Origin: Gadus chalcogrammus
Taxonomy: Eukaryota > Chordata > Actinopteri > Gadiformes > Gadidae
Reading direction: 5' to 3'
Length of the DNA stretch: 64,000 nt
NCBI RefSeq assembly: GCF_026213295.1
Contig: NC_079412.1
Span: 17,492,837 to 17,556,836, forward strand
Shown: positions 30,174 through 43,383 of the stretch, piece after piece
Numbering within the stretch: the first letter of the stretch is position 1
Layout: every line of letters begins with the position of its first letter
Made by a program: the position numbers and the translations under genes
Notes under the pieces: model-generated
Seen by the model: only the letters and a program-made list of their open reading frames with translations
Database searches by the model: none
What the model was told of the DNA's origin: nothing

Positions 30174-32867
30174 GCTCATTCGCCAATATTATTTTTTAAT
30201 AGTATCCACACAGTAGTGTGGACGTGTCCAACGGGTTTCAGGAGTGACATGGTGCTAAGCTAACACTGCGGTGCGCCACCGCGGTTGCTAGCTTAACTTC
30301 AGACACGGAGCAGCTATGGCTCATTAGCGATCATGGAATCACAAGCGTACAGAGCATATCAAACTGACAACAACACGCCTGCATTTACAGGACCTGTGCT
30401 GCTCTTGCCTGGAAGATTCTTCTGGAAATATAGACTTTAGGGCGAAAAAATATATTCTTTGTGATCTTGGCTTTGTGAAATACCATGGGAATGGTGAGCC
30501 ACCTGTTCCCGGGGTTGACCCGGTAAACGTGTCCGATGACAGCAAAGGGGTAGAAATGCCGGCGCTCATTGTGGCCACATGACAGCGCTATCATCAGAGA
30601 TGCTAGCTTGTTTGCCAGCGTCCCTGCAGGGCTCAACATTTAACTGTCATCAAATCAAGTGCGGGGGGGGGGAACAAGCCTATTTGCTTACAATTGAGGC
30701 AATTGACAATGTGTCATCATGGTGAATAGAACACAGCATAAAACATAATGTTGCACGTACTCTTCTTAGGCTAATGAAGCAAAGTCGGAACAGGTTGTTA
30801 ATGATGAGGCATGAGAATGCCGAGGGCTCTGGACGGGCCTTTGGTGGCCATGGTTCATCTTAATAAAAGGATGGAACACGCATGTAAACCCTGGAGCACG
30901 CAGTGCCGCCGTGGCAGCGGGCTTCTTTAAACGGCCATGAAAGCGAAAACAGATCCATTCTCTGTCAATTAGTGGATGTGACAATATTGATTAGGCGAAG
31001 GGAAGTCCAAACGGCGCACTGTAAAACGGCAATGATGACGCAGACTCTGAGCTGGGCGAATGCAGACAGATAGACCTCCAGACAATCGCTTATTGATTTC
31101 AAGTCTCAGAGGTCAGTGGAAGACGGATGAGGGAAAGGGGACGGTATACTTTGGATTACACATGAATAAGTCAATGTAATATACAGAGCCGCGCTATTTC
31201 AGCAGCCTCGTGGCTTAACCCGAGCCACAGATACCCATAGTTCCAGTGGATGGATGTGGTCATGATTGATGGCCTGCTGGTGGAAAGTACTCAAATCCTT
31301 TTGTCTGCCCCCCCTGGGTTTAAGGTCCAACTAATCCACATGTCAGGTTAACCTCAGAGGGATTCTTGTTAATTTAATCGGAATAGCATTTGAAATAACC
31401 GTCACATAAATGTATGAATTCCAGCCAATTCAATCAATATTGTGTTTGACATGGTTTTATGTTTAGTGCATTTGGTGGTATGTTTGAAATGGTCAATAAA
31501 TCAACGCTTGAGAAAAGAGTTTAGGTACATTAAATGGTTAACTATTGCACGAAGTAGTTTGATTTACTTGCACCATACAATGCACATTAACACTGGTATG
31601 AAAGATGATTTATTTTGGACAAATAAAGCGCATCAAATTGTTTGTCTCAAATCATACATATGTATTAGCAAATCATAGACGGGGAACATACAGGGAACAA
31701 TGGATCATGATATCTATAACTGAAAAAGCAGTAAACAGTAACTGAAATAATCAGAGGACATGTTATGCTCCAGAAGTCTGTGTGCCTAGCATGATGATAC
31801 AGCCGAGAAATCATTTTCCCGGACGCAGGATACAAAACCTCTAACAAGTGTTACATTTGTAACACTAACCGGGTTGGTGTGAAAGCCTGGCATTGTGTGA
31901 TGTAATCCGTCGCAGCAACGGGCCGTTATTATTTAGACTCCAATCTCATTACCTCTTAGCATTCTCACAAAAAAAGAAGACTATGGCATCTTTGGCAGAT
32001 CCAACACACCGTTTCCAACACAGGCACACATGAATACATCAAAATAAATACACAAGCCCAGCATGTCTTTATTTAACACCAGTTGTTCCATCACACAGTG
32101 TCATCATTCTGATGTTTGAATAATACAGTAATACGAAACACAGCCCCAGCATTTTCTATTCAAACCAACCTGAACAATGTATCTAAGCACTTTTGAATTC
32201 CCATGCATCTAAAATGACACATTCACAAGGTTTTTCTCTATTTCCTACCATAAAAGCGGGGGACATTAATTCAGTGTTTTCTGGTTTCTAAGGTTGAAAT
32301 GTGATTGAGAAATGGCAAAATCTCAGGAAATGATTCAGGCTGTACCATGACATCCTGAGTGGAATCCATAGCTGTTTGTGTGCGTGTGTGCTCCTGTGTG
32401 TTTGTGTGTGCGCGCACACCCGCCAGCATGCATGCGTGCCAGTGTGTGTTGCCCAGCGTGTGTGTGTGTCTTTCTCTTGGAAGACTCTGGAATTAAATTG
32501 TGACTCATAGTGAAATATAATGCTAAAGTGAAGCCATTCTTCCCGCCTGATGAATGACACACAGGAAGCAGTCACGCAACACAGCACACAGCAGTTGATA
32601 CATTGAGCACGGAGCGTCGGAGCAGGCCAGCCGTGGCGCCAGCACAGCGCCTACAGACTCGTGGGCTTGCTGGTGCGTGGAAACGTGCAGGAATATAGTG
32701 GTTACACACGAGCGCAAGCCAAGCTTACAACCCAACGCTTTTGATGAGTTTTCTAATTTGCGAAATGGAGTCTGCTTACCTCTTACTGACTTTAATAAAA
32801 CACGTTAGCACCACACCACTGCTAAATGACATGCTGTGATGTGTGCAAAGTATAAGTGGCGACTTCC

Positions 32868-32992
32868 GGTAATGGCGGCGAGCTAGACAGACGCTGCTTT
32901 TTAGTCTCTGTACTAATTACAATTTCTACTCCTTTGAAAGCCATATAACGAACTCAAATAGAACACGGATACGTTTTAAAGCAAGGTTAACT
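32868..32992 (+). promoter_or_regulatory. LINE 5' UTR / putative internal promoter
   Basis: A 125-bp leader before the ORF1 ATG. It opens with CTTCCGGTAATGGCGGCG, which contains an Ets-like CTTCCGG and a YY1-like ATGGCGGC core. Internal promoters at the element start are known for L1 elements; the factor assignments are inference from short motifs. Confidence 0.4.
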
Positions 32993-33913
32993 ATGTCAGG
33001 CACAAGAAAGAACAAAAATAAACCCGACAATCAACCTAATAAGTCTACAAACACTTCGCCAAGTGGCAAACCGCATGCTAGCCACGAACTAGCAGCCTCT
33101 TCAGTGGAGGATAGCGAGAGGATGGACGCAACAAACAATGTTCGTCGGGATATCCAGAATCAAGATGTTTTAGAGGCCATCGCTTGTCTCAAGACTGAAA
33201 GTTTGGCGCGTCACAGGGAAGTTATTGATGGCATAGCCCACATTAGATCGGATTTGGATGTTATCAAAAGCAGAATGACCACGGCTGAACAACGCATAGG
33301 TGACACGGAGGATGTAACAACACAGCTAACGGCAACGGTGTCTGAGTTGGAAGCCAAAGTGAAACAACTTACAGAAAAGAATGACGACCTTGAGAATCGC
33401 TCACGCCGTTCGAATCTACGCTTCATTGGGCTGGAAGAAAAGGCGGAGGGTGCCGACGCTGAAACCTTTCTGGAGAATTGGCTCACCGAAGTCCTCGGAC
33501 CGGAGAACTTCCCCCATCCGTTGCGGATCGAGCGAGCTCACCGCATCGCAGTTACTCCAACGGTCAACACTTCAGGCAAGCAGAAGCATAAGCCGACAAC
33601 TGAACGTCCCAGGACACTGATCGCGACATTCCTGAACTTCAAAGATAAAGCGCGGGTGATGAACGCGGCACGGAAGAAGAAGGCGATTATGTACAACAAC
33701 CGACAGGTCAAACTTTTCTCAGACTTTTCAGCCGACGTGCAACGCCAGCGGAACGCCTACTATGCGGTGAAACAGACTCTATACTCCAAGGGAATAGAGT
33801 ATGGCCTTCAATACCCCGCCAAACTTCGGGTGACATATGAGGGCAAGGTCATCGTCTTCCAGACGCCCGGAGAAGTGGATACGTTTCTTCACAGCATTGA
33901 TGAGTCAGGGTGA
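32993..33913 (+). CDS. L1-type LINE ORF1 protein (RNA-binding chaperone), intact
   Basis: 306 codons, ATG to TGA, with no interruption. ORF1p binds LINE RNA, trimerises and acts as a nucleic-acid chaperone in the retrotransposition particle. The N-terminal 60 residues are basic, polar and disordered. Residues about 70-135 form a heptad-rich coiled coil (ISIR-style pattern ending EKNDDLENRSRRSNLRF). The block SRRSNLRFIGLEEKAEG begins the RRM-like domain, and the C-terminal domain ends in KVIVFQTPGEVDTFL. These are the family landmarks (transposase 22 / L1 ORF1). The length is close to that usual for fish L1 ORF1. The ATG is the first of the frame and lies 125 bp from the element start. Its integrity contrasts with the shattered ORF2 downstream. 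Confidence 0.92.
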   Translation: MSGTRKNKNKPDNQPNKSTNTSPSGKPHASHELAASSVEDSERMDATNNVRRDIQNQDVLEAIACLKTESLARHREVIDGIAHIRSDLDVIKSRMTTAEQRIGDTEDVTTQLTATVSELEAKVKQLTEKNDDLENRSRRSNLRFIGLEEKAEGADAETFLENWLTEVLGPENFPHPLRIERAHRIAVTPTVNTSGKQKHKPTTERPRTLIATFLNFKDKARVMNAARKKKAIMYNNRQVKLFSDFSADVQRQRNAYYAVKQTLYSKGIEYGLQYPAKLRVTYEGKVIVFQTPGEVDTFLHSIDESG

Positions 33914-34534
33914 TGTATTGCTTATATGCAAAGTAGGCTAAACTTGCAATAGAAATTATTTCTAGTACACACGGCTGATTTGATTTGAAAGATGTTTACA
34001 AGTTAAACAAGGAAAATAAAAGAAAAATGGCTCATTTAATTGGGCCCAATATTATTCTGTTATTTCTCACTTTAAAGGGTGTCGCTAAATAATTTGAGTC
34101 ATGCTTGCACTCAGTAACCTATTTGCTTTCAGAACCTTAAAGATTATACGTTATTGGCTATGGCTTATATTAAAATGTTCATTTTGTTCTACCATAAAGG
34201 GGTGGTATTTTATATTACTTGAATACACAGAGATTAAAGGTGGTTTATTTAGTTTATTTGACTTACTTTTGCTCCTAATCAGGAGCTATTGGAAGGTGGA
34301 TTTACTTAGTTTAGAGACTGTAAAGTAGGCAGTCGGTGGGTGGATATGAAACATTTTGCATGTTCTAGCAAAATGTTTTGGTGTGGTTCTTGTGTAGGTT
34401 TTCATTATTTCACGTGTAGTGTCGTTTTATTTATTCTTTTTTTTTGTATTTCCCTCTTCTCTGTCTCCCCTCATATTACCCAACTCTTCAGTACAGCTCA
34501 TGCTCTTTGTTAAGGCTCCCCATAGCATCCCCTA

Positions 34535-37500
34535 ATGGCAGATAACCAGGTATGCAAATTAACCTCATGGAACATAAGAGGCTTAGGCAGTTTGGTGAAA
34601 ATAAAACAGGTAATGACTAGACTAAAACACTTGGGCTCTAGAATTATATTTCTACAGGAAACGCACCTAGTCCCCACTGAAGTCATCAGAATACGTAGAA
34701 GGTGGCAGGGGCAAGTGTTTGCTGCTAACTTCTCATCTCATGCTAGAGGAGTAGCTATCTTAATTCACAAATCTGTTCCAATTCAAATAATCTCAACTAT
34801 TATGGACCCTGGGGGAAGATATATAGTTCTACACGGTAGTTTACTTGGAAATTACCTTAATTTAGTAAATGTCTACGGGCCAAATAAGGATGATCCTGAT
34901 TTCTACAAAATATTTTTCTAACAATTTCAACCTTAAGGGGGGAAGTTATAATGGGGGGAGATTTCAATTGTGTTTTGAAACCAAATATGGACCGTGAGGG
35001 TGGTCAAGACTCATCATAGTCATACAAGAAAGGTAATTCACCACTTCATGGCAGAGCTGGGGCTGTGTGATATATTTAGGAAACATAACCCAGATAAGAA
35101 AGAATTCTCATGTCATTCTACTACATACAATACCTATTCCAGACTTGATTATTTTCTAATTTCTAACACCTCAGTATTCAAAATCAAGAGTTGTTATTAC
35201 AATGGCATAATAATATCTGATCATGCTGCAGTATCTTTGGAGCTTAAGGTTCATAAAGAATACAAAGGTCCTCCTAAATGGAGATTTGATAACAAATGGC
35301 TCCAAGATCCTCAGTTTGTACAGTTCCTTAATGCAAACATAGATGTGTTTTTCAAGCTCAACAAAAATGAAACGTCATCGCTAATCAGATGGGATGCCTT
35401 TAAGGCTTACATCAGAGGGCAAATAATAAGCTATACCAGTTTTAAATCTAAAGAATTTAAAAAGAAACTGTTAGAAATTGAAAAGAAATTAAAACACTAG
35501 AAGAGCTAATTGTAACTAATAAGACACCATCTATAGAGCAAAGATTAAACACACTTAGAGCCCAATATAATGAAATGTCAGTAAATAAGGCCTTAAAACA
35601 ATCTAAATAAATTAAAACAGCAATTCTATGATCAGGGGGAAAAGGCAGGCAAATTACTTGCCTGGCGCATTAAAGCTATACAAATGAGAGATCAATACAT
35701 GAATAGAAAAAAATCTAATGGAACATGACTTCAGACCCCAAGAAATAAATGAAACATTTCAGAAATTCTATGAAACACTTTATAAATCTGAATTCTCCGC
35801 TGACAAAAACATCTTTAAATGGCTTTCCTGATGCCCTGAACTTCCCTACTCTTTCTCAGAAGACATGGAATTCTGGAGAGACCATTAAACTAGAGGAGTT
35901 TATTGTGCCCTTATGTCTATGCAAAGTGGAAAAACTGCTGGCCCAGATTCGCTGCCCATTGAAATTATAAGACCTTCAAAGATATGTTGATACCCCAATT
36001 ATTCACTATGCTGAAGAAGCCTTCAGAATAGACTCCTTACCACCTTCCTTCTCTACAGCCCTCATCACGACAATATTGAAACCCTGGCAAGCCACCTACT
36101 AAATGTGAATCTTACCGACCCATATCCCTACTAAACTCAGACACGAAACTAATTGCTAAAGTCATTGCACGGAGATTGGAGAAAGTCCTACATAGTCTGA
36201 TTCACGAAGATCAAAATGGATTGTAATAGGAAGACAAGCTTTTCACATATTAGAAGAGTCTTAAATATTATCAATAGAGAAGATGGATCCCCCGATGTGG
36301 CCCTACTCTCCCTGGACTGTGAGAAGGCCTTTGACAGGTTGGAATGGCCATATCTATGTGATATACTCCCTAGATTTGGCTTGGGACAAAATTATTAAAT
36401 GGGTTTAGTTATTATACAATGGACCCACTGCAGCAGTCTTGACAACTCCATGACATCCAAACCATTCAAACTTACCAGAGGAACACGCCAAGGGATGTCC
36501 ACTGTCGCCCCTTTGTTTGTATTGTCCATAGAACCCCTGCCCTAACAATTAGATCACACCCTCCTGATACGGGAGTAACAATAGGAAGCTGTGAACACAG
36601 AATAAGCCTATTTGCAGATGACATCATACTCGTTTTAAAAAAATCTGACACAATCCCTTACCTGCCTTTCTTACATAATAGCAACCTTGGAAAATCTCTG
36701 GCTACAAAGTCAACAAAACCAAGGTCTAATATATGTTCCTAAATGACAAAGAGAGAGATAATCCAATTAGTAGGGAACGATTTTCCATATTGCATCCAAG
36801 GGCTTTAAGTACTTGGGGATACAGATCACCCCCAAATTCAAGATATAATCTCAGAAAATTATAACCCAATTCTATCATCTACCAGTAATACTCTGAAGAG
36901 ATGGTCAGATCTTCCCATATCTCTGATTGGTCGTGTAAACATACTTAAAATGAATATCTTACCAAAATTCTTGTATCTTTTCAAATCTATCCCACTTAGC
37001 CCCCCACCTACCCTATTTCCTAAACTGAAGGAATTAATGACTAATTCATTTGGAATAACAGGCGCTCAAGACTTAGGATATCCTTACTTTATCTGCCATA
37101 TGATAGAGGGGGCCTACAAGTGCCAAACTTTCCTATGGTATTACTGGGGCAGCCCAGATCAAGCAATAATGCACTGGTTCTCAAATGAACCTAAAAATTC
37201 CTGGGTTGAAATAGAAAATTACAACACCACATCCCCCGTGCCATTAAAAATTATTTATTTTCTGATTCATTAAAGAACCTGTTAAAGAACACACACACCC
37301 CTTTGTTAAAAAACGACTCCATCATAGGCTGGCACAAAGTGCAATCACAGTTAGGTATTGATTCAGACCTATCAGGGTGATTCACCCCAAATGGGGAAAC
37401 CACCAATTCCCAGCAGGAAGAAACGACTCAGGTTCAAGATCATGGGCAATGAAAGGTATAGTAAAATCATGGACATGTATAATGCCGATAAGGTATTGTA

Positions 37501-38322
37501 TAGTTTTGAGGAATTACATGGTGCTTAAAATATACCAGGAAGCCACGTTCTTCCAAATATTTGCAAATTTAGGAGTTTTATTTTGAAAAAATACAAAACA
37601 ACAGATAAACAACCACCACGGTACCAGTCCTTGAAGAGGTTATACTAAATCATATGCACAGTCGTGGTCAGGTTTCGGTGACTTATAACTTAATTGTGGA
37701 AAACTCCAATGAATCTTCAAATGACAAGAGAATGAAGTGGTCCAGTGACATGGATACAGAAATTTCTGAGGACGAATGGGAAAAGGTGTGTCACACAGCA
37801 CAGACTCAAACTATAAACACCAGGTTTAAACTATACAGTATAAATGGATTATGCGCACATATATAACTCCTTCCCTTTTGCAACCGCTTCAATAACAATA
37901 ACCCTGACCTCTGCATTAAGTGTGGGTCTTGAAGAGGGCACACTTTATCACTGCCTGTGGACCTGCCCTAAAATAAGGGAATTTTGGGAAAAGGTATAGA
38001 ACGAATCTCTGACATAAACTCCACCAGATTGCCCGTCTGGTCCTAAACTGTTCATTCTTGGCCTTGTCCCAACAGACTTAAGGTTATCCATTACAGACAA
38101 AAAAGATGTATATATGTGCTCACTACAAGCTAAATACTGTATTGCCACTTCATGAAAGCTATGGAGGCACCTTCTGTCAATTTTTGGTTCAAGACCCTGT
38201 CCAATACTCTGGCCATGGAAAAAATGACTTATGCTAAAAGGGGGAAGCGACAGATTTCTACAAAGTATGGAAACAATTTTACAGACTTCTTGGAAAGTCA
38301 ACAAGATGTACAAGATGTATAG
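34535..38322 (+). pseudogene. L1-type LINE ORF2 (endonuclease - reverse transcriptase), inactivated
   Basis: The start ATG at 34535 opens the AP-like endonuclease (LTSWNIRGLG, then FLQETHL near 34650). A frameshift follows at about 34920. GGDFNCVL (about 34953), SRLDYFLIS (about 35140) and SDHAAVSLELK (about 35218) complete the endonuclease motifs. Frames then break repeatedly between 35500 and 36110. RT motifs resume with [21 protein letters not shown] cut short by frame changes (about 36115), [12 protein letters not shown] (about 36313) and FADDII (36611), then the C-terminal MNILPKFLYLF (36950). The last in-frame codons end with a TAG at 38320-38322. About 3.8 kb is normal for L1 ORF2. At least six frame breaks make it incapable of encoding an enzyme. 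Confidence 0.9.
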
Positions 38323-38537
38323 GCTGTATACTTTAACTTTCTGACAGTATTGTAAGAGGTTTTTTTTTTTTTTTTTTTTTTTTTTTATTGGTTTTTTTTG
38401 TCTTTCTCTTTCTTTAATGTTGTTTTGTTTCTGTTGTTGTTATTTGTTGTTGATGTCTTTTATCCAAAAAGTATTTTCCTTCTATGTTGCTAAGCATATG
38501 TATTTTCATGTATGTTGTTGTACAAGTTGGAAAATGT

Positions 38538-38547
38538 AATAAATAAA
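38538..38547 (+). terminator. LINE polyadenylation signal (overlapping AATAAA)
   Basis: Two overlapping AATAAA hexamers lie 15-20 bp before the A tail, as expected for the 3' end of a retrotransposed L1 transcript. Confidence 0.75.
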
Positions 38548-38820
38548 ATTCAAAAAAAAAATAAAAAAAAAAAAAAAAAAAAAAAATCAACAATATAAGG
38601 TCAAAGACACATTGTTGGTCAAAAAGTGATTCTAGCGCTCTGAAAAAACATTTGGCACGCATAAAAACAAGAAATGTTGATATTTCTGTTCGTTTCAGAA
38701 AAACAAGACAAAACACATTGTTGGTCAAAAAGTGATTCTAGCGCTCTGAAAAGCATTTTGCCGGCATAAAAACAATAAATGTTGGTATCTCTGTCAATTT
38801 CAATGCAAACATGTTACTAA

Positions 38821-41100
38821 GCTTACCAAAGGGTTATGGGGCCATACTCCACTATTTGGTAGTGGAATACATTAGTTTTGAGCAAAATCAACAATATAAG
38901 GTCAAAGACACATTGTTGGTCAAAAAGTGATTCTAGCGCTCTGAAAAACATTTGGCACGCATAAAAACAAGAAATGTTGATATTTCTGTTCGTTTCAGAA
39001 AAACAAGTCAAAAACACATTGTTGGTCAAAAAGTGATTCTAAGCGCTCTGAAAAGAATTTGCCGGCATAAAAATAATAAATGTTGGTATCTCTGTCAATT
39101 TCAATGCAAACGTGTTACTAAGCTCACCACAGGGTTATAGGGCCATTACTCCACCATTTGGAAGTAGTTTTGAGCAAAATCAACAATGTAAGGTCAAAAA
39201 CACATTGTTGGCCAAAAGTGATTCTAAGCGCTCTGAAAAGCATTTTGCAAGCGTAAAAACCAAAAATTTTGATATCTGTCAATTTCAATGCAAACATGTT
39301 ATTAAGCTTACCAAAGGGTTATGGGGCCATACTCCACTATTTGGAAGTGGAATACATTAGTTTTGAGCAAAATCAACAATATAAGGTCAAAGACACATTG
39401 TTGGTCAAAAAGTGATTCTAGCGCTCTGAAAAGCATTTGGAACGCATAAAAACAAGAAATGTTGATTTTTCTGTTCATTTCAGAAAACAAGTCGAAAACA
39501 CATTGTTGGTCAAAAAGTGATTCTAGCGCTCTGAAAAGCATTTTGCATGCGTAAAAACCAAAAATGTTGATATCTGTCATTTTCAATGCAAACGTGTTAT
39601 TAAGCTTACCAAAGGGTAATAGGGCCATACTCCACCATTTGGAAGGGGAATACATTAGTTTTGAGCAAAATCAACAATATAAGGTCAAAGACACATTGTT
39701 GGTCAAAAAGTGATTCTAGCGCTCTGAAAAGCATTTGGCACGCATAAAAACAAGAAATGTTGATTTTTCTGTTCATTTCAGAAAACAAATCGAAAACACT
39801 TTGTTGGTCAAAAAGTGATTCTAGCGCTCTGAAAAAGAATTTTGCATGCGTAAAAACCAAAAATTTTGATATCTGTCATTTTCAATGCAAACGTGTGACT
39901 AAGCTTACCAAAGGGTTATAGGGCCATACTCCACTAATTGGTAGTGGAATACATCAGTTTTGAGCAAAATCAACAATATAAGGTTAAAAACACATTGTTG
40001 GTCAAAAAGTGATTCTAGCGCTCTGAAAAGCATTTGGCACGCATAAAAACAAGAAATGTTGATATCTCTGTTCGTTTCAGAAAAACAAGTCAAAAACACA
40101 TTGTTGGTCAAAAAAGTGATTCTAGCGCTCTGAAAAGCATTTTGCCGGCATAAAAACAATAAATGTTGGTATCTCTGTCAATTTCAATGCAAACATGTTA
40201 CTAAGCTTACCAAAGGGTAATAGGGCCATACTCCACCATTTGGAAGGGGAATACATTAGTTTTGAGCAAAATCAACAATATAAGGTCAAAGACACATTGT
40301 TGGTCAAAAGTGATTCTAGCGCTCTGAAAAGCATTTGGCACGCATAAAAACAAGAAATGTTGATTTTTCTGTTCATTTCAGAAAACTTGTCGAAAACACA
40401 TTGTTGGTCAAAAAGTGATTCTAGCGCTCTGAAAAGAATTGTGCAGGTATAAAAACAAGAAATGTTGGTATCTCTGTCAATTTCAATGCAAACGTGTTAC
40501 AAAGCTTACCAAAGGGTTATTGGGCCATACTCCACTATTTGGAAGTGGAATATATTAGTTTTGAGCAAAATCAACAATGTAAGGTCAAAAACACGTTGTT
40601 GGTCGAAAAGTGATTCTAGCGCTCTGAAAAGCATTTGGAACGCATAAAAACAAGAAATGTTGATTTTTCTGTTGATTTCAGAAAACAAGTCGAAAACACA
40701 TTGTTGGTCAAAAAGTGATTCTAGCGCTCTGAAAAGCATTTTGCAAGGGTAAAAACCAAAAATGTTGATATCTGTCAATTTCAATGCAAACGTGTTATTA
40801 AGCTTACCAAAGGGTTATAGGGCCATACTCCACTATTTGGAAGTGGAATACATTAGTTTTGAGCAAAATCAACAATATAGGTCAAAGACACATTGTTGGT
40901 CAAAAAGTGATTCTAGCGCTCTGAAAAACATTTGGCACGCATAAAACAAGAAATGTTGATATTTCTGTTCGTTTCAGAAAAACAAGACAAAAACACATTG
41001 TTGGTCAAAAAGTGATTCTAGCGCTCTGAAAAGCATTTTGCCGGCATAAAAACAATAAATGTTGGTATCTCTGTCAATTTCAATGCAAACATGTTACTAA
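38821..41100. repeat. Higher-order repeat A, copy 1 (2280 bp)
   Basis: Eight monomers of about 301, 184, 298, 299, 302, 299, 298 and 299 bp. The second unit is the short one. Diagnostic variants are GGGTTATGGGGCC in unit 3 (39316) and GTGCAGGTAT in unit 6 (40441). Confidence 0.88.
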
Positions 41101-43383
41101 GCTTACCAAAGGGTTATTGGGCCATACTCCACTATTTGGTAGTGGAATACATTAGTTTTGAGCAAAATCAACAATATAAGGTCAAAGACACATTGTTGGT
41201 CAAAAAGTGATTCTAGCGCTCTGAAAAAACATTTGGCACGCATAAAAACAAGGAATGTTGATATTTCTGTTCGTTTCAGAAAAACAAGTCAAAAACACAT
41301 TGTTGGTCAAAAAGTGATTCTAAGCGCTCTGAAAAGAATTTTGCCGGCATAAAAATAATAAATGTTGGTATCTCTGTCAATTTCAATGCAAACGTGTTAC
41401 TAAGCTCACCACAGGGTTATAGGGCCATTACTCCACCATTTGGAAGTAGTTTTGAGCAAAATCAACAATGTAAGGTCAAAAACACATTGTTGGCCAAAAA
41501 GTGATTCTAGCGCTCTGAAAAGCATTTTGCAAGCGTAAAAACCAAAAATTTTGATATCTGTCAATTTCAATGCAAACATGTTATTAAGCTTACCAAAGGG
41601 TTATGGGGCCATACTCCACTATTTGGAAGTGGAATACATTAGTTTTGAGCAAAATCAACAATATAAGGTCAAAGACACATTGTTGGTCAAAAAGTGATTC
41701 TAGCGCTCTGAAAAGCATTTGGAACGCATAAAAACAAGAAATGTTGATTTTTCTGTTCATTTCAGAAAACAAGTCGAAAACACATTGTTGGTCAAAAAGT
41801 GATTCTAGCGCTCTGAAAAGCATTTTGCATGCGTAAAAACCAAAAATGTTGATATCTGTCATTTTCAATGCAAACGTGTTATTAAGCTTACCAAAGGGTA
41901 ATAGGGCCATACTCCACCATTTGGAAGGGGAATACATTAGTTTTGAGCAAAATCAACAATATAAGGTCAAAGACACATTGTTGGTCAAAAAGTGATTCTA
42001 GCGCTCTGAAAAGCATTTGGCACGCATAAAAACAAGAAATGTTGATTTTTCTGTTCATTTCAGAAAACAAATCGAAAACACATTGTTGGTCAAAAAGTGA
42101 TTCTAGCGCTCTGAAAAAGCATTTTGCATGCGTAAAAACCAAAAATGTTGATATCTGTCATTTTCAATGCAACGTGTGACTAAGCTTACCAAAGGGTTAT
42201 AGGGCCATACTCCACTATTTGGTAGTGGAATACATCAGTTTTGAGCAAAATCAACAATATAAGGTTAAAAACACATTGTTGGTCAAAAAGTGATTCTAGC
42301 GCTCTGAAAAGCATTTGGCACGCATAAAAACAAGAAATGTTGATATCTCTGTTCGTTTCAGAAAAACAAGTCAAAAACACATTGTTGGTCAAAAAGTGAT
42401 TCTAGCGCTCTGAAAAGCATTTTGCCGGCATAAAAACAATAAATGTTGGTATCTCTGTCAATTTCAATGCAAACATGTTACTAAGCTTACCAAAGGGTAA
42501 TAGGGCCATACTCCACCATTTGGAAGGGGAATACATTAGTTTTGAGCAAAATCAACAATATAAGGTCAAAGACACATTGTTGGTCAAAAAGTGATTCTAG
42601 CGCTCAGAAAAGCATTTGGCACGCATAAAAACAAGAAATGTTGATTTTTCTGTTCATTTCAGAAAACATGTCGAAAACACATTGTTGGTCAAAAAGTGAT
42701 TCTAGCGCTCTGAAAAGAATTGTGCAGGTATAAAAACAAGAAATGTTGGTATCTCTGTCAATTTCAATGCAAACGTGTTACAAAGCTTACCAAAGGGTTA
42801 TTGGGCCATACTCCACTATTTGGAAGTGGAATATATTAGTTTTGAGCAAAATCAACAATGTAAGGTCAAAAACACGTTGTTGGTCGAAAAGTGATTCTAG
42901 CGCTCTGAAAAGCATTTGGAACGCATAAAAACAAGAAATGTTGATTTTTCTGTTGATTTCAGAAAACAAGTCGAAAACACATTGTTGGTCAAAAAGTGAT
43001 TCTAGCGCTCTGAAAAGCATTTTGCAAGGGTAAAAACCAAAAATGTTGATATCTGTCAATTTCAATGCAAACGTGTTATTAAGCTTACCAAAGGGTTATA
43101 GGGCCATACTCCACTATTTGGAAGTGGAATACATTCGTTTTGAGCAAAATCAACAATATAAGGTCAAAGACACATTGTTGGTCAAAAAGTGATTCTAGCG
43201 CTCTGAAAAACATTTGGCACGCATAAAAACAAGAAATGTTGATATTTCTGTTCGTTTCAGAAAAACAAGACAAAAACACATTGTTGGTCAAAAAGTGATT
43301 CTAGCGCTCTGAAAAGCATTTTGCCGGCATAAAAACAATAAATGTTGGTATCTCTGTCAATTTCAATGCAAACATGTTACTAA
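41101..43383. repeat. Higher-order repeat A, copy 2 (2283 bp)
   Basis: The same eight-unit order as copy 1 (303, 184, 298, 298, 301, 300, 298, 301 bp). The diagnostic variants recur at 41598 and 42722, each about 2282 bp from copy 1. Long stretches appear identical between copies by eye. Confidence 0.88.

Larger units (their letters stand above)
25040..32867. other. Gene-free intergenic sequence
   Basis: No recognisable exon or RNA gene. The stretch is mostly AT-rich unique DNA. Minus-strand frames at 27975-28378 (72-79 codons) have a protein-like look but no motif I can name. A 23-bp tandem duplication lies at 30128-30173. Simple repeats occur at 26414, 26639 and 28677. The stretch 29680-29830 (GCAGGGGGCGGCCATTTTTC and following) has the style of a dispersed repeat but I cannot assign it. 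Confidence 0.5.
32868..38586 (+). mobile_element. Nearly full-length L1-group LINE (non-LTR retrotransposon)
   Basis: The order is a short 5' leader, ORF1 (32993-33913), a 621-bp inter-ORF spacer, a broken ORF2 (34535-38322), then a 3' UTR with a 28-base T run (about 38359-38386), two overlapping AATAAA signals (38538-38547) and an A-rich tail ending at 38586. The start is placed at GGCGACTTCCGGTAATGGCG, just upstream of which the sequence changes character; a short GC-rich start of this kind fits fish L1 elements but is inferred. An ORF1 with a coiled coil plus an apurinic-type endonuclease/RT ORF2 defines the L1/Tx1 group. No target-site duplication was found; the right flank is satellite and the left flank is not. 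Confidence 0.92.

Noticed and set aside
32850..32870. Target-site duplication of the L1 (GCAAAGTATAAG versus GCAAAATCAACAATATAAGG)
   Set aside because: The similarity is partial and gapped; not a credible direct duplication.
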